A stretch of DNA of 64,000 nucleotides from Pelagibacteraceae bacterium AG-426-E17 (GTDB taxonomy: Bacteria > Pseudomonadota > Alphaproteobacteria > Pelagibacterales > Pelagibacteraceae), in the NCBI GenBank assembly GCA_003210095.1, contig QCNP01000001.1:232001-296000 (forward strand), given 5' to 3'. A program made the position numbers and the translations under genes. Below the pieces are notes generated by a model, which saw only the letters and a list, made by a program, of their open reading frames with translations, had not been told where the DNA came from and ran no database searches. Shown one piece after another: positions 8,647 through 18,065 of this stretch (within the stretch, counting starts at the first letter, position 1; every line of letters starts with the position of its first letter).

Positions 8647-9324
8647 TTTTTTATAAATTTTAAAATCGGTTACATGTTTAAATTTAATTTTACTTTCATA
8701 GCCGTATAAACTTTTATTCATTAACAATTTATTCCAGATTAGAGAAATTGGGAAAGTTTTTTTTTTCAAATTATTAAATAGATTTCTGTTTATTATTTGA
8801 CAACCTGTAAATATATATTCTTTCCTTGAATTATATGTAAGAATATTTTTTTTCATTGAAAAATCACCAATTAGTCTTTTATCAAAACTTCTTTTTTTTT
8901 TAACCACAAGTAGCATATTTAATACTTTTTTAGAAAAATATAAGTTTTTCATTCTAACTATTTCAGATACATATTTTTCATCCCAAATTGTGTCTGGGTT
9001 TAAAACTAAATAATTTTTATCTTTCGAGGATTTTATAATATTTAAAATACCTCCTCCTGTGCCAAGAATGTTTTTCTTTTCATCAAATACTTTAATTTTT
9101 TTTGATAATTTCTTCTCTAAAATAAATTTTTTTATTTGTTGACTTAAATGATGGGAATTTAAGAAAATTTTATTTATATTTAATTTAAATAATAACTCTA
9201 TTGTATTTTCTAGAAGAGACTTATTATCTATTTTTAATAGAGGTTTTGGCACTTTATTTGTGAGCGGCTTTAATCTTTTACCAAAACCTGCGCACATAAT
9301 TATAGCTGTGTTTAATTTTTTCAT
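8629..9324 (-). CDS. murU: Nucleotidyltransferase, probable MurNAc-1-P uridylyltransferase MurU
   Basis: A 231-residue protein with the sugar-1-phosphate nucleotidyltransferase fold. MCAGFGKRLKPLTNKVPKPLL is the nucleotide-binding signature, GTGGGILN the substrate/base loop, and LVLNPDTIWD replaces the usual L..N.D metal site. TGCQIINRNLF is the later sugar-binding block. Length and sequence fit MurU, which makes UDP-MurNAc from MurNAc-1-phosphate during cell-wall recycling. The neighbour upstream (6-base gap) is an AmgK-like sugar kinase supplying that substrate, a pairing conserved with tsaE in alphaproteobacteria. Related enzymes acting on mannose-1-P or glucose-1-P cannot be excluded by sequence alone, but context favours MurU. 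Confidence 0.8.
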   Translation of the reverse strand: MKKLNTAIIMCAGFGKRLKPLTNKVPKPLLKIDNKSLLENTIELLFKLNINKIFLNSHHLSQQIKKFILEKKLSKKIKVFDEKKNILGTGGGILNIIKSSKDKNYLVLNPDTIWDEKYVSEIVRMKNLYFSKKVLNMLLVVKKKRSFDKRLIGDFSMKKNILTYNSRKEYIFTGCQIINRNLFNNLKKKTFPISLIWNKLLMNKSLYGYESKIKFKHVTDFKIYKKLISKQ

Positions 9325-9330
9325 TTTTTT

Positions 9331-10236
9331 TTAATTTTTATTATTCAAACAGGATACTAATTCATCAAAGATGTCGTTGCTGCTTGTTCTAAATTTGATT
9401 AATTTCCATGTATAGGGTATTAATTTCAGATAATTATTTTTTTTATCTCTTTTTGCAAGTCTTGTAAAAATTCCTAAAATTTTCAAGTTTCTCAAAACTG
9501 AAAGGATTAAAAAATCATTTTGAAAAGATTTTCTATCTATTTTTTTATTCTTTTGTAAAAAATATGCATAAATTTTTTTTTTTAATAAATTTGAAGATTT
9601 ATATCTAACGTCATCTATTAATGACGCCAAATCATATGCCGGATTACCAACAACAGCATCTTGGCTATCTATCAAGTATATTTTTTTATTTTTATACATC
9701 ATATTAGAAACATGAAAGTCTCGATGAACAAAGGTATTATTTGGTAATTTTATTTTTTTTATTAAGTCATTTATAATTTTTCTAATTTTTTTTTTTTTAA
9801 GAGGTTTCGCCAATTTTTTATCATAATATGGCGTGTACCATTTATTAAATAAATCTGCCTCTTTATATAAATCTTTGTAATTATACTTTTTCATACGATA
9901 GTATTTCCCATTAAAGTTTATGGTTTTTGTATTTTTTATTTTTTTAAAATTAGTGAGTATATCAACAATTTTTTTATAGATTTTATATCTATTATTTTTC
10001 TTTAGAATATTTTTTACACTTTTTTTTCCTAGATCAGTAATCTGTATACAGTTTTTATTATAATCACTTTTTATAAGCCTTGGTGCATGTATTTTATGAC
10101 TATTCAAAATTTTATTAATACAGTCATATACTAAAAGATTTTTATATTTATTTTTTTTCGAATAAATTAATATAGAATTATTTGATCTGTAAAATTCCCT
10201 ATCTGATGCGTCGCCTTTAATTTTTTTAAAATTCAT
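9331..10236 (-). CDS. amgK: Aminoglycoside-phosphotransferase-fold kinase, probable AmgK (anomeric MurNAc/GlcNAc kinase)
   Basis: A 301-residue protein of the APH/choline-kinase fold. The catalytic loop FVHRDFHVSNMMY supplies the Asp/Asn, and LIDSQDAVVGNPAYDLASL the Mg-binding Asp in place of DFG. The N-terminal GDASDREFYR is the hallmark of the AmgK group. It would phosphorylate MurNAc at the anomeric carbon to feed MurU encoded just downstream. I chose the ATG at 10236; an upstream TTG at 10254 would lie further inside tsaE. The N-terminus overlaps the tsaE 3' end by 11 bases. The coding strand contains A-homopolymers of 13 (9786-9798) and 11 (about 9573-9583) bases, both inside Lys-rich stretches. 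Confidence 0.82.
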   Translation of the reverse strand: MNFKKIKGDASDREFYRSNNSILIYSKKNKYKNLLVYDCINKILNSHKIHAPRLIKSDYNKNCIQITDLGKKSVKNILKKNNRYKIYKKIVDILTNFKKIKNTKTINFNGKYYRMKKYNYKDLYKEADLFNKWYTPYYDKKLAKPLKKKKIRKIINDLIKKIKLPNNTFVHRDFHVSNMMYKNKKIYLIDSQDAVVGNPAYDLASLIDDVRYKSSNLLKKKIYAYFLQKNKKIDRKSFQNDFLILSVLRNLKILGIFTRLAKRDKKNNYLKLIPYTWKLIKFRTSSNDIFDELVSCLNNKN

Positions 10237-10696
10237 AATTTTTACAATTTCCAAAAAGTTTAATTTTTATATTCCTATTTTTAAATTTTTTTGAATATTT
10301 AAATTTTAATTCGATACGGTTTTTTGGTTTAAATTTTATTTTTTCTGGCCATTCTACCAAAGAAAGTACCTCTTTATCCTCGAAAATACCAATATTACTC
10401 AATTCTTTATAATTTTTTACCCTATAAAGATCATAATGTTGTATTAGTTTTTTTTTAGCCACATATTCGTACATTATAGTAAATGTTGGACTTGGTACTT
10501 CAGTAATTTCTGAATTTGTTTTTTTTTGTAAATGATTTATAAAAAACCGAGCAAATGTGGTTTTTCCTACTCCGAGCTGACCATATAATAAAATTGTTTC
10601 TCCCGACTTTATTTTATTTGCAATTTTACAAGCTAAATTTTTTAAAACTTTTAGATTTGAAACTTCTAACGAGCTACCCTTAGTAGCGATAGGCAT
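10226..10696 (-). CDS. tsaE: tRNA threonylcarbamoyladenosine biosynthesis ATPase TsaE
   Basis: A 156-residue P-loop protein needed with TsaB and TsaD to form t6A37 on ANN-decoding tRNAs. Walker A is [17 protein letters not shown], followed by [12 protein letters not shown], the HYDLYR motif and SLVEWPEK, all diagnostic of TsaE. The C-terminus is a short Lys/Asn-rich tail. The assigned ATG at 10696 overlaps ahcY by 17 bases, so ahcY-tsaE-amgK-murU are very probably co-transcribed. The exact start may be a little further in, since the family normally begins near SLEVSNL. Confidence 0.93.
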   Translation of the reverse strand: MPIATKGSSLEVSNLKVLKNLACKIANKIKSGETILLYGQLGVGKTTFARFFINHLQKKTNSEITEVPSPTFTIMYEYVAKKKLIQHYDLYRVKNYKELSNIGIFEDKEVLSLVEWPEKIKFKPKNRIELKFKYSKKFKNRNIKIKLFGNCKNYEF

Positions 10697-11966
10697 CTGG
10701 TTTGTAAGGTCCTTCTTGTTTTACACTAATATAATCTGCTTGCTCTTTAGATAACTTGGTCAACTTAGCTCCAACTTTTTCTAAATGAAGCATCGCAACT
10801 TTTTCGTCTAGATGTTTTGGTAAAACATAAACTTTTTTTTTGTATTTATCAAAATTATTCCATAATTCTATTTGAGCTGTAACTTGATTTGTAAAAGATG
10901 CACTCATAACAAAACTTGGATGTCCAGTCGCACATCCTAAGTTTACTAATCTTCCTTCCGCAAGTAAAATTATTCTTTTTTTGCTAGGGAGTTCTATTTC
11001 ATGAACCTGTGGTTTTATTTCGTCCCATTTATAATTTCTAAGTGCTTCAACCTGAATTTCATTATCGAAGTGACCAATGTTACAAAGTATTGCTCTATCT
11101 TTCATATCTCTCATATGATCAGCTGTTATGATATCTTTATTTCCAGTAGCAGTCACAACTATATCTGCATGCTTAATCATGTCATCCATCAGGACTACTT
11201 CATAGCCTTCCATAGCGGCTTGTAGTGCACAAATCGGGTCTGTTTCAGTAATCATTACTCGTGCACCAGCCTGTCTCAATGATGCTGCACTTCCTTTTCC
11301 TACATCACCAAAACCAGCTACTATGGCTACTTTTCCTGACATCATCACATCTGTTGCTCTTTTGATACCATCTACTAGGCTTTCTCTACAACCATATAGA
11401 TTGTCAAATTTCGATTTTGTAACTGAGTCATTTACATTTATGGCTGGAACTAAAAGAGTTCCTTCGCTTTCCATTTTTTTTAAAGCCAAAACACCTGTGG
11501 TCGTTTCTTCTGACAAGCCTCTAATGTCTTTCATGAGATGTTTATAATCTTTATGCATTAAAGCTGTTAGGTCTCCCCCATCATCTAAGATCATGTTAGG
11601 TTTCCAATCTTTTTTTCCTTCGATTGTTTGTCTCACACACCACCAATACTCATCCTCAGTTTCACCTTTCCATGCAAAAACTGGAGTTCCAGATTTTGCT
11701 ATAGCTGCAGCAGCGTGATCCTGGGTAGAAAATATATTACAAGACGACCATCTGCACTCAGCACCAAGGTCAACTAAAGTTTCAATTAGAACTGCTGTTT
11801 GTATTGTCATATGTAAACATCCTAAAATTCTTGCACCTTTCAATGGACTCTTGCCTTTGTATTCTTTACGCAAAGCCATAAGGCCTGGCATTTCAGTCTC
11901 TGCAAGAGAAATTTCTTTTCTTCCAAAATCAGCTAAATCAATATCTTTTACTTTATAATCAGTCAT
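10680..11966 (-). CDS. ahcY: Adenosylhomocysteinase (S-adenosylhomocysteine hydrolase)
   Basis: A 428-residue NAD-dependent enzyme splitting SAH into adenosine and homocysteine. It carries [14 protein letters not shown] at the N-terminus, the substrate block [38 protein letters not shown], the NAD-binding [23 protein letters not shown] and the C-terminal NAD-binding tail ending KPDAYRY. Length equals the bacterial form lacking the 40-residue insert seen in some families. Chromosomal position after chvI-chvG follows the alphaproteobacterial order, but without the usual intervening PTS genes. A 42-base gap separates it from chvG. This is one of the more evolutionarily conserved proteins here. 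Confidence 0.97.
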   Translation of the reverse strand: MTDYKVKDIDLADFGRKEISLAETEMPGLMALRKEYKGKSPLKGARILGCLHMTIQTAVLIETLVDLGAECRWSSCNIFSTQDHAAAAIAKSGTPVFAWKGETEDEYWWCVRQTIEGKKDWKPNMILDDGGDLTALMHKDYKHLMKDIRGLSEETTTGVLALKKMESEGTLLVPAINVNDSVTKSKFDNLYGCRESLVDGIKRATDVMMSGKVAIVAGFGDVGKGSAASLRQAGARVMITETDPICALQAAMEGYEVVLMDDMIKHADIVVTATGNKDIITADHMRDMKDRAILCNIGHFDNEIQVEALRNYKWDEIKPQVHEIELPSKKRIILLAEGRLVNLGCATGHPSFVMSASFTNQVTAQIELWNNFDKYKKKVYVLPKHLDEKVAMLHLEKVGAKLTKLSKEQADYISVKQEGPYKPDAYRY

Positions 11967-11983
11967 ATTTTTTCTGCTTGTAC

Positions 11984-12012
11984 ATTAATTCAAAATTTAT
12001 TCAACTAGTCAA
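11984..12012 (-). promoter_or_regulatory. Possible sigma70-type promoter for ahcY
   Basis: On the lower strand, TTGACT (12012-12007) is followed after 17 bases by ATTAAT (11989-11984), about 18 bases before the ahcY ATG. The -35 hexamer is good, the -10 weak. The -35 overlaps the chvG stop codon. Plausible but not strong. Confidence 0.35.
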
Positions 12013-13547
12013 TTTACTACTGGAAAATAAATATCAACTCTCGCCCCGTTTTTAGCCTTGTTATTTGATGCAATTACGCTCCCTCCGTGTAAATCAACAA
12101 GATTTTTCACTATATTCAAACCTAATCCTGAATGCTCTCCAAATTTTTCAGGTCTATTGCTATAAAATCTTTTGAAAATTTTTTCAGTATTTTTTTCTTT
12201 AAACCCTCTTCCCTCATCAACTACTGAAAGTTGGATTTTATTGTTTTTATTTTTCTTAAGTTCGACTATGATTTTTTTGTTATCTTCACTAAAAGAAATA
12301 GAATTTTCAAGAAGATTGGCTAAAACTTGTTCAATTCTATTTTCAATTCCTTTTATAAAGTATTTTTCACCATTTTTTTGAATTTTAAAGTTAATCTTAA
12401 TTCCTCTTTTTGAAAAATATATTGCATTAAAGTCGTCAACAACTGAATTGATAACTTCCTCTAAATCTATATTCTTCATTTGTTCTTGAGTTATAGCAAC
12501 TTCATCTTTTAACATTTGTGAATAGTCTGTAATTAGTCTTTCGATTCTTTCAACATCGTGTGATAAAATTTTGACTAATTTTTCTTTCTCATTATTACTG
12601 CTTGTTTCACTTAAAATTTCTGAAGCACTTTTTAATGATGCCAGTGGATTTCTAATCTCATGTACTAAATCAGTAGAAAAGTTTTCTGCTGTATTTACTC
12701 TTTTTTGTAATTCATTTGTCATATCGCTTAATGAATGTGACAACTTACCTAATTCATCATTTCTTTTAATTAAATTTGTTAAATCAACTCTTTTTTTACT
12801 TCTCTCTTTAATGTTTTGAGTAAAATTAACCAAATTCTTGATTGGCTTTAAAAAATACCTATTTAAAACTAAGGAAAAAATAAAAATTACAATTCCTACA
12901 AATATAGCAGTACGTATAATAAAAGTTTTTCTTTCATTAATCGCGGTCTTAATCTCATTCGCATTTTCTGAAATCAATAAATAACCAGACTGTGTATCAT
13001 TTATTATTAAGTTTTTTACAGTAGATAATTTGAATTGCTGATAACTTTCTGTTGTAAAAGTAAAGGGTTTACCAAAGTTAGTTGAGGAGGCATAATTTGA
13101 TATTTTTTTTTTTAGCTCTGTTTCTTTTTTTTTATTTATTTTATCTTCTTGAGTAACTGTTTCATTATTATTTTTAGAAATATCAAATTCAACTATATCA
13201 ATTCTCTGACTAAATGACCTTGGATCTAAATCTAAAGTGTTAGTGTCTGCTATTATATCATAATCTTCATCTAAAAATACTACTCTATCAACACTCTGAA
13301 ATAAAAATCTTTTAGAAAATAAAAAATTTTTAATATCCTCTTTGTTAAATTGAACATTCAATCTATTTAGGTTTTGTATAGTATTATTTAAAATTTGAAT
13401 ATGTATTGAAGTTTTTTTTTTAATTAAATTTGGTTGAACGTAACTTAAATAGATTATTGTTAGTGAGCCTATAAACAAAAAGATAATTAGATTAATAAAT
13501 AAAAATTTTTTTAAGATTGATAAATTTTTAATAATTGAGGAAAACAT
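12009..13547 (-). CDS. chvG: Sensor histidine kinase, ChvG/ExoS type
   Basis: A 512-residue inner-membrane kinase. It has TM1 (about residues 13-35), a periplasmic sensor of about 180 residues, TM2 (IRTAIFVGIVIFIFSLVLN), HAMP (SKKRVDLTNLIKRNDELGKLSHSL), a dimerisation/phospho-acceptor helix LVHEIRNPLASLKSASE with the His, then N, G1 and G2 boxes (ENRIEQVLANLLENSISFS, VVDEGRGF, HSGLGLNIVKNLVDLHGG). The partner regulator lies immediately upstream; the ATG at 13547 overlaps its stop (TGATG), so I chose that start over one 15 bases earlier. ChvG senses envelope/acid conditions in rhizobia; the signal here is unknown. The periplasmic part is Asn/Lys-rich. Confidence 0.9.
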   Translation of the reverse strand: MFSSIIKNLSILKKFLFINLIIFLFIGSLTIIYLSYVQPNLIKKKTSIHIQILNNTIQNLNRLNVQFNKEDIKNFLFSKRFLFQSVDRVVFLDEDYDIIADTNTLDLDPRSFSQRIDIVEFDISKNNNETVTQEDKINKKKETELKKKISNYASSTNFGKPFTFTTESYQQFKLSTVKNLIINDTQSGYLLISENANEIKTAINERKTFIIRTAIFVGIVIFIFSLVLNRYFLKPIKNLVNFTQNIKERSKKRVDLTNLIKRNDELGKLSHSLSDMTNELQKRVNTAENFSTDLVHEIRNPLASLKSASEILSETSSNNEKEKLVKILSHDVERIERLITDYSQMLKDEVAITQEQMKNIDLEEVINSVVDDFNAIYFSKRGIKINFKIQKNGEKYFIKGIENRIEQVLANLLENSISFSEDNKKIIVELKKNKNNKIQLSVVDEGRGFKEKNTEKIFKRFYSNRPEKFGEHSGLGLNIVKNLVDLHGGSVIASNNKAKNGARVDIYFPVVN

Positions 13548-14245
13548 CAACTGACATTCCACCTGTAGCCACTGCCGTATCTAGTTTCGATAGCTGAAAA
13601 ATTTTCATCGACCTTTTTAAATTTTTTTCTAATTCTTTTTACATGGCTGTCAATTGTTCTATCCTCTATGTCTGTGTCCTCTCTATATGCAATATCCATC
13701 AATTGTGCTCTTTCTTTTATTATTCCTGGTCTTTTTGCTAGCTCTTGAACTATTAAAAATTCAGTAGTTGTTAATTTATCTGGGAGTTGTTTGCCATCCC
13801 ACTCGCATTCCAATTGAGAAGGGTCAAGTTTAAGTTTTCCATGATTAATAATATTTTTTGTGTCCTCAATATTGACATTTTTTTTTCTCAACTGAACACG
13901 AATTCTCTCTATTAAAACTTTTATCGAAAAACCCCCAGACTTTTTCACAAAATCATCTGCACCAAGTTTTAATCCTAGCAACTCATCTACCTCTTCATCT
14001 TTGGAGGTTAAAAAAATAACTGGCAATGAGGTTTTTTTTCTTAATTTTTTAAGCAATTCTTCTCCATCCATTTTTGGCATTTTAATATCTATTATTGCTA
14101 AATCTGGGGGAGTTCTGGATAGACCAATTAGTGCACTTTCTCCGTCTAAATAGGTCTGGACTTTAAATCCCTCTTTTTCTAAAGCTATACTAATGCTTGT
14201 TAGAATATTTCTATCATCATCTACTAATGCAATTGTATGTGTCAT
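13547..14245 (-). CDS. chvI: Response regulator, ChvI type (OmpR family)
   Basis: A 232-residue regulator with a receiver domain (residues 1-120: acidic pair in LVDDDRNIL, phospho-acceptor Asp in [16 protein letters not shown], Thr in IFLTSKDEE, Lys in [11 protein letters not shown]) and an OmpR-type winged-helix DNA-binding domain (residues 135-230, [20 protein letters not shown] and [17 protein letters not shown] ending RYGSGYRW). [17 protein letters not shown] is characteristic of ChvI. It pairs with ChvG just downstream. The gap to polA is 48 bases. In other alphaproteobacteria it controls envelope and acid-response genes; the regulon here is unknown. Confidence 0.93.
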   Translation of the reverse strand: MTHTIALVDDDRNILTSISIALEKEGFKVQTYLDGESALIGLSRTPPDLAIIDIKMPKMDGEELLKKLRKKTSLPVIFLTSKDEEVDELLGLKLGADDFVKKSGGFSIKVLIERIRVQLRKKNVNIEDTKNIINHGKLKLDPSQLECEWDGKQLPDKLTTTEFLIVQELAKRPGIIKERAQLMDIAYREDTDIEDRTIDSHVKRIRKKFKKVDENFSAIETRYGSGYRWNVS

Positions 14246-14293
14246 GCAGTAATTAAAAATACTAAATTGTTATAATTTGGGCAATAGCTTATC

Positions 14294-17065
14294 TTATTGT
14301 AACAATCCCCAATTTTCACCAATATTAACATCTACAAGTATTGGAATTGAAAATGAATGCAAATCACTTTTCTGAACACTTTTCATTCCAATTTCTACTA
14401 ATTTTTTTGTATTATCTATATTATCTTTCTTAACCTCAAAAATTAATTCATCATGAATTTGTAAAAGTAACTTGCAATCTTTTATTTTTTTAACTTCTAT
14501 TTTTTCAAAAATATTAATCATTGCCATTCTCATTAGCTCAGATGCTGATCCTTGAATAGGGGCATTTATAGCAGCTCTCTCTTGAAAGTTTCTTACATTA
14601 AAATTTTTATCATTAATTCCTGTTATATGTGTTCTTCTTCCAAAAATATTATTAACATATCCACTTTTTCTGCAAAAATTTATTGTGGTTGACATATAAT
14701 CTTTAATCTCAGGGAATTTTTTAAAGTAAGACTTTAGGAACTCATCTGCTTCACCAGTTGAAACGGAGATTTGTTTTGCAAGACCATACTGTGAAATACC
14801 ATAAATTATGCCAAAATTAATTGCCTTTGCTTTACGCCTTAGCTCAGATGTAACATCTTTTATTTTGACATTAAAAACCTGGCTTGCTGTTAATGAATGT
14901 ATGTCTTCTTTATTGTTGAATGCTTTTTTAAGCTCTTTAACATCAGCAAGATCAGCTAATATTCTCATCTCGATTTGATTATAATCTGCGGATAATAAGT
15001 TACATCCTTTATTTGAAATAAATGCCTTTCTAATTTCCTTTCCATCATTAGATTTAATTGGAATATTTTGTAAATTAGGATCACTTGATGCTAATCTGCC
15101 AGTTGTTGTAGCAGCTAATAGAAAACTAGTATGCACTCTTCCTGTGTTAGGATTTAAGAATTCTGGCAATGAATCGGAATAAGTATTTTTTAATTTTGTG
15201 AGCTGTCTCCATTCTAAAACAAGTTGTGGTAGTTCATGACCCTTATAAGCAAGATCCTCTAATACACTAGCACCAGTAGCAAAACTACCTTTTTTCGTTT
15301 TTTTTAAAGCAGATATTTTCAAATCATTATACAGTACTTCTCCAAGTTGCTTAGTTGATCCAATTTTAAATTCTTTTTTAGTTATATTATAAATTTTTCT
15401 TTCCAAATTAGAGATTTTTTTTTGGAAATTTTCAGACAATTTGTTTAAAAATTTTTTGTCAAGTTTGATTCCATTTATTTCCATATGTGCTAAAATTTTA
15501 ATTAATGGTTTTTCAAAAGTCTCGTAGATATTCATCAATTTTTCATTTTTAAGATTAATTAAAAATTTTTTGTAAAGTCTAAAAGTAATATCTGCATCTT
15601 CAGCCGCATAATTTTTTGCATCTTCAACATTGACTTCGCTAAAATTTATTTGTTTTTTACCTGTGCCTACTATTTCTTTGTACGATATTGTCTTGTGACC
15701 CAAATGAATCTCTGACAAAGTATCCATATTGTGCCTGTTTTTGCCTGCATCTAAAACGTATGACATAAGCATTGTGTCTTCTAAAGGTTCTAGATCAATT
15801 CCTCTTCTATAAAATATAATGTAGTCAAACTTAATATTTTGACCAATTTTTTTTATACTTTTGTCTATTAGAATTTTCTCAAGTTTTTTTAGAACATTTT
15901 TCTCGTTTAAATTTTTATAATTTTTATGATTTAGAGGGATATAATAACTTACTCCAACTTTTGGAGATATTGATATACCGATTAAATCTGCTTGATGAGG
16001 ATCAAGAGAACTTGTTTCTGTGTCTATAGATATTTCAGTTAACTCTTCAATTTGAGATATTAATTTGTTAAGTTCGTTTTCATTTTTTATTAAAATATAG
16101 TTTTTTTTTGAAATTTTTTCTGATTTATTTTGAGTAAATATTTTTTTTTCATCTTTGAAATCAATCTCTCCATAGGTTGATATTGCTGAACTTAATAATC
16201 TATTAAACTCCATATCTCTTAAAAAATTATACAATTTTTTTTTATCTATTTGTTTTAATTTAAATTCACCGAATGGAACTTCTAAAGGTACATCTCTTTT
16301 TAAAGTTACCAGTTTTTTACTTATTATTGCTTTTTCACGGTTTTCTATAAGTGTTTCTCTTCTCTTATTTTGTTTAATTTTTTTTGTGTTTAATAATAAT
16401 TTTTCCAATGAACCATATTCATTAATTAGTTCTGCAGCAGTCTTAATACCTATTCCTGGCACACCTGGCACGTTATCGCTGCTATCTCCTGCTAAAGATT
16501 GAACATCTACAACTTTATCTGCGCTGACACCAAATTTTTTTTGTATATCTTCTTCACTAATAAACTTATTTTTCATTGGATCGTAAATTCTTAAATTTTT
16601 TTTATATAGTTGCATCAAATCTTTATCAGAAGATACTACTGTAACATTTTCACCTTTTTTTATTATCTGTTCACTATAAGTTGCGATTAAATCATCTGCT
16701 TCATAATTAGTAAGTTCAATAGATGGTAAATTAAATGCTTCAACAGATTTTCTTATATAATCAAACTGTGGAATTAAATCATCGGGTGCATCTGATCTAT
16801 TCGCTTTGTAATCAGAATAAATTTCGTTTCTAAAGTTCTTCCTTGCAGAATCAAATATAACCGCAAAATGAGTGGGCCTAGATTTATTTTCTAAAGATTT
16901 TGAATCTTCTAATAATTTAAATAACATATTACAGAATCCTGCAACTGCACCAGTCGGTAAACCGTCAGATTTTCTAGATAATGGAGGTAAAGCATAATAT
17001 GCTCTAAAAATATATCCAGATCCATCGATTAAATAATAGTTTTCAGATTTGGATGTTTTGCTCAT
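14294..17065 (-). CDS. polA: DNA polymerase I
   Basis: A 923-residue three-domain repair and replication polymerase. The 5'-3' exonuclease lies at residues 8-290 (LIDGSGYIFRAYYALPPLS, NYEADDLIATY, GDSSDNVPGVPGIG), a 3'-5' proofreading domain at about 320-500 (ISIDTETSSLDPHQADLIG, then YAAEDADITFRLY, so the acidic residues are retained), and the family A polymerase at 530-923 (TGRLASSDPNLQNIP, motif A SADYNQIEMRILADL, motif B RRKAKAINFGIIYGIS, motif C LQIHDELIFEV). Length is normal. It is the first gene of the leftward chvI-chvG-ahcY run, divergent from an ABC ATPase gene. Confidence 0.97.
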   Translation of the reverse strand: MSKTSKSENYYLIDGSGYIFRAYYALPPLSRKSDGLPTGAVAGFCNMLFKLLEDSKSLENKSRPTHFAVIFDSARKNFRNEIYSDYKANRSDAPDDLIPQFDYIRKSVEAFNLPSIELTNYEADDLIATYSEQIIKKGENVTVVSSDKDLMQLYKKNLRIYDPMKNKFISEEDIQKKFGVSADKVVDVQSLAGDSSDNVPGVPGIGIKTAAELINEYGSLEKLLLNTKKIKQNKRRETLIENREKAIISKKLVTLKRDVPLEVPFGEFKLKQIDKKKLYNFLRDMEFNRLLSSAISTYGEIDFKDEKKIFTQNKSEKISKKNYILIKNENELNKLISQIEELTEISIDTETSSLDPHQADLIGISISPKVGVSYYIPLNHKNYKNLNEKNVLKKLEKILIDKSIKKIGQNIKFDYIIFYRRGIDLEPLEDTMLMSYVLDAGKNRHNMDTLSEIHLGHKTISYKEIVGTGKKQINFSEVNVEDAKNYAAEDADITFRLYKKFLINLKNEKLMNIYETFEKPLIKILAHMEINGIKLDKKFLNKLSENFQKKISNLERKIYNITKKEFKIGSTKQLGEVLYNDLKISALKKTKKGSFATGASVLEDLAYKGHELPQLVLEWRQLTKLKNTYSDSLPEFLNPNTGRVHTSFLLAATTTGRLASSDPNLQNIPIKSNDGKEIRKAFISNKGCNLLSADYNQIEMRILADLADVKELKKAFNNKEDIHSLTASQVFNVKIKDVTSELRRKAKAINFGIIYGISQYGLAKQISVSTGEADEFLKSYFKKFPEIKDYMSTTINFCRKSGYVNNIFGRRTHITGINDKNFNVRNFQERAAINAPIQGSASELMRMAMINIFEKIEVKKIKDCKLLLQIHDELIFEVKKDNIDNTKKLVEIGMKSVQKSDLHSFSIPILVDVNIGENWGLLQ

Positions 17066-17115
17066 TTATAAATTTTATTTTAACTTATCTTAATGTTATA
17101 AGCCTATAAATTTAA

Positions 17116-18033
17116 ATGAATAATAAAATTGTACTTTCTGTAAAAAATTTAAACAAAATCTATAACAAAAATATTCAAGCTCTTAAAAATTTAAACTTAG
17201 AGGTGAATGAAGGTGAGATTTTTGGTCTATTAGGTCCTAACGGAGCAGGAAAAAGTACATTCATAAATATTTTATCTGGTATAACTACAAAAACGTCTGG
17301 AGATGTGAATGTTTGGGGTTTTAATTTAGACAAAAATCCAAGACAAGTTAGGGCCTCTTTAGGTATAGTTCCTCAAGAGATAAATGTAGATCCTTTTTTT
17401 ACTCCAAAAAATTTACTAGAGCTACAAGCAGGTCTTTATGGTGTAAAAAAAAAAGACCGAATAACTGATACCATTCTTGAATTAGTGTCTTTGAAAGATA
17501 AAGCCAATAGCTATACAAGAAATTTATCTGGTGGAATGCAAAGAAGGCTTTTAATAGCAAAAGCATTAGTTCATAAGCCACCTATAGTTATTTTAGATGA
17601 GCCAACTGCCGGAGTAGATGTTGAATTAAGAAAAAAACTTTTAGAAAATGTTAAATCTCTCCAAAGTATAGGAGTGACTATAATTTTAACTACCCACTAT
17701 TTGTCAGAGGCAGAGGAAATGTGTGACAGAATTGCTATAATAAATAAAGGTAGATTGATTGCATTAGATACTACAGAAAATATGTTAAATAAAATACAAG
17801 GTAAAATAGTCAAATTTAAAATAAATAAAAAAGTCTCTAATTTAGGAGATATATCTAATTTAATTAAAATAGTATCTAATAATTCTAAAGAATTAATTAT
17901 TTCATATGAAAAAAATAAAGTAAATATTCAAAATATTATTGACAGTCTTAAAGCTCAAAATATAGATATTTTAGACGTTCAATCAACTGATCCTGATTTA
18001 GAAGATGTATTTATAAAACTAATAAAAGACTAG
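17116..18033 (+). CDS. ABC transporter ATP-binding subunit (ABC-2/NodI-like)
   Basis: A 305-residue ATPase with Walker A GLLGPNGAGKSTFI, Q-loop IVPQEINVDPFF, signature NLSGGMQRRLLIAKAL, Walker B PIVILDEPTAGVD and H-loop TTHYLSEAEEMCDRIA. A C-terminal accessory domain (about residues 225-305) ends VQSTDPDLEDVFIKL, the usual tail of ATPases that partner ABC-2 type permeases (drug, polysaccharide or lipid export). No permease gene adjoins it: the next gene is bioY and the preceding one is divergent polA. The partner must lie elsewhere or be supplied by another system. A run of ten A bases occurs near 17445-17454. Confidence 0.92.
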   Translation: MNNKIVLSVKNLNKIYNKNIQALKNLNLEVNEGEIFGLLGPNGAGKSTFINILSGITTKTSGDVNVWGFNLDKNPRQVRASLGIVPQEINVDPFFTPKNLLELQAGLYGVKKKDRITDTILELVSLKDKANSYTRNLSGGMQRRLLIAKALVHKPPIVILDEPTAGVDVELRKKLLENVKSLQSIGVTIILTTHYLSEAEEMCDRIAIINKGRLIALDTTENMLNKIQGKIVKFKINKKVSNLGDISNLIKIVSNNSKELIISYEKNKVNIQNIIDSLKAQNIDILDVQSTDPDLEDVFIKLIKD

Positions 18034-18065
18034 AATAATTTAATTAAAAATTATAAAGTCATTTT

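Noticed and set aside
11967-12008. SAM- or SAH-responsive riboswitch in front of ahcY
   Set aside because: The 42-base gap is too short and lacks any recognisable aptamer motif; only a possible promoter is present.
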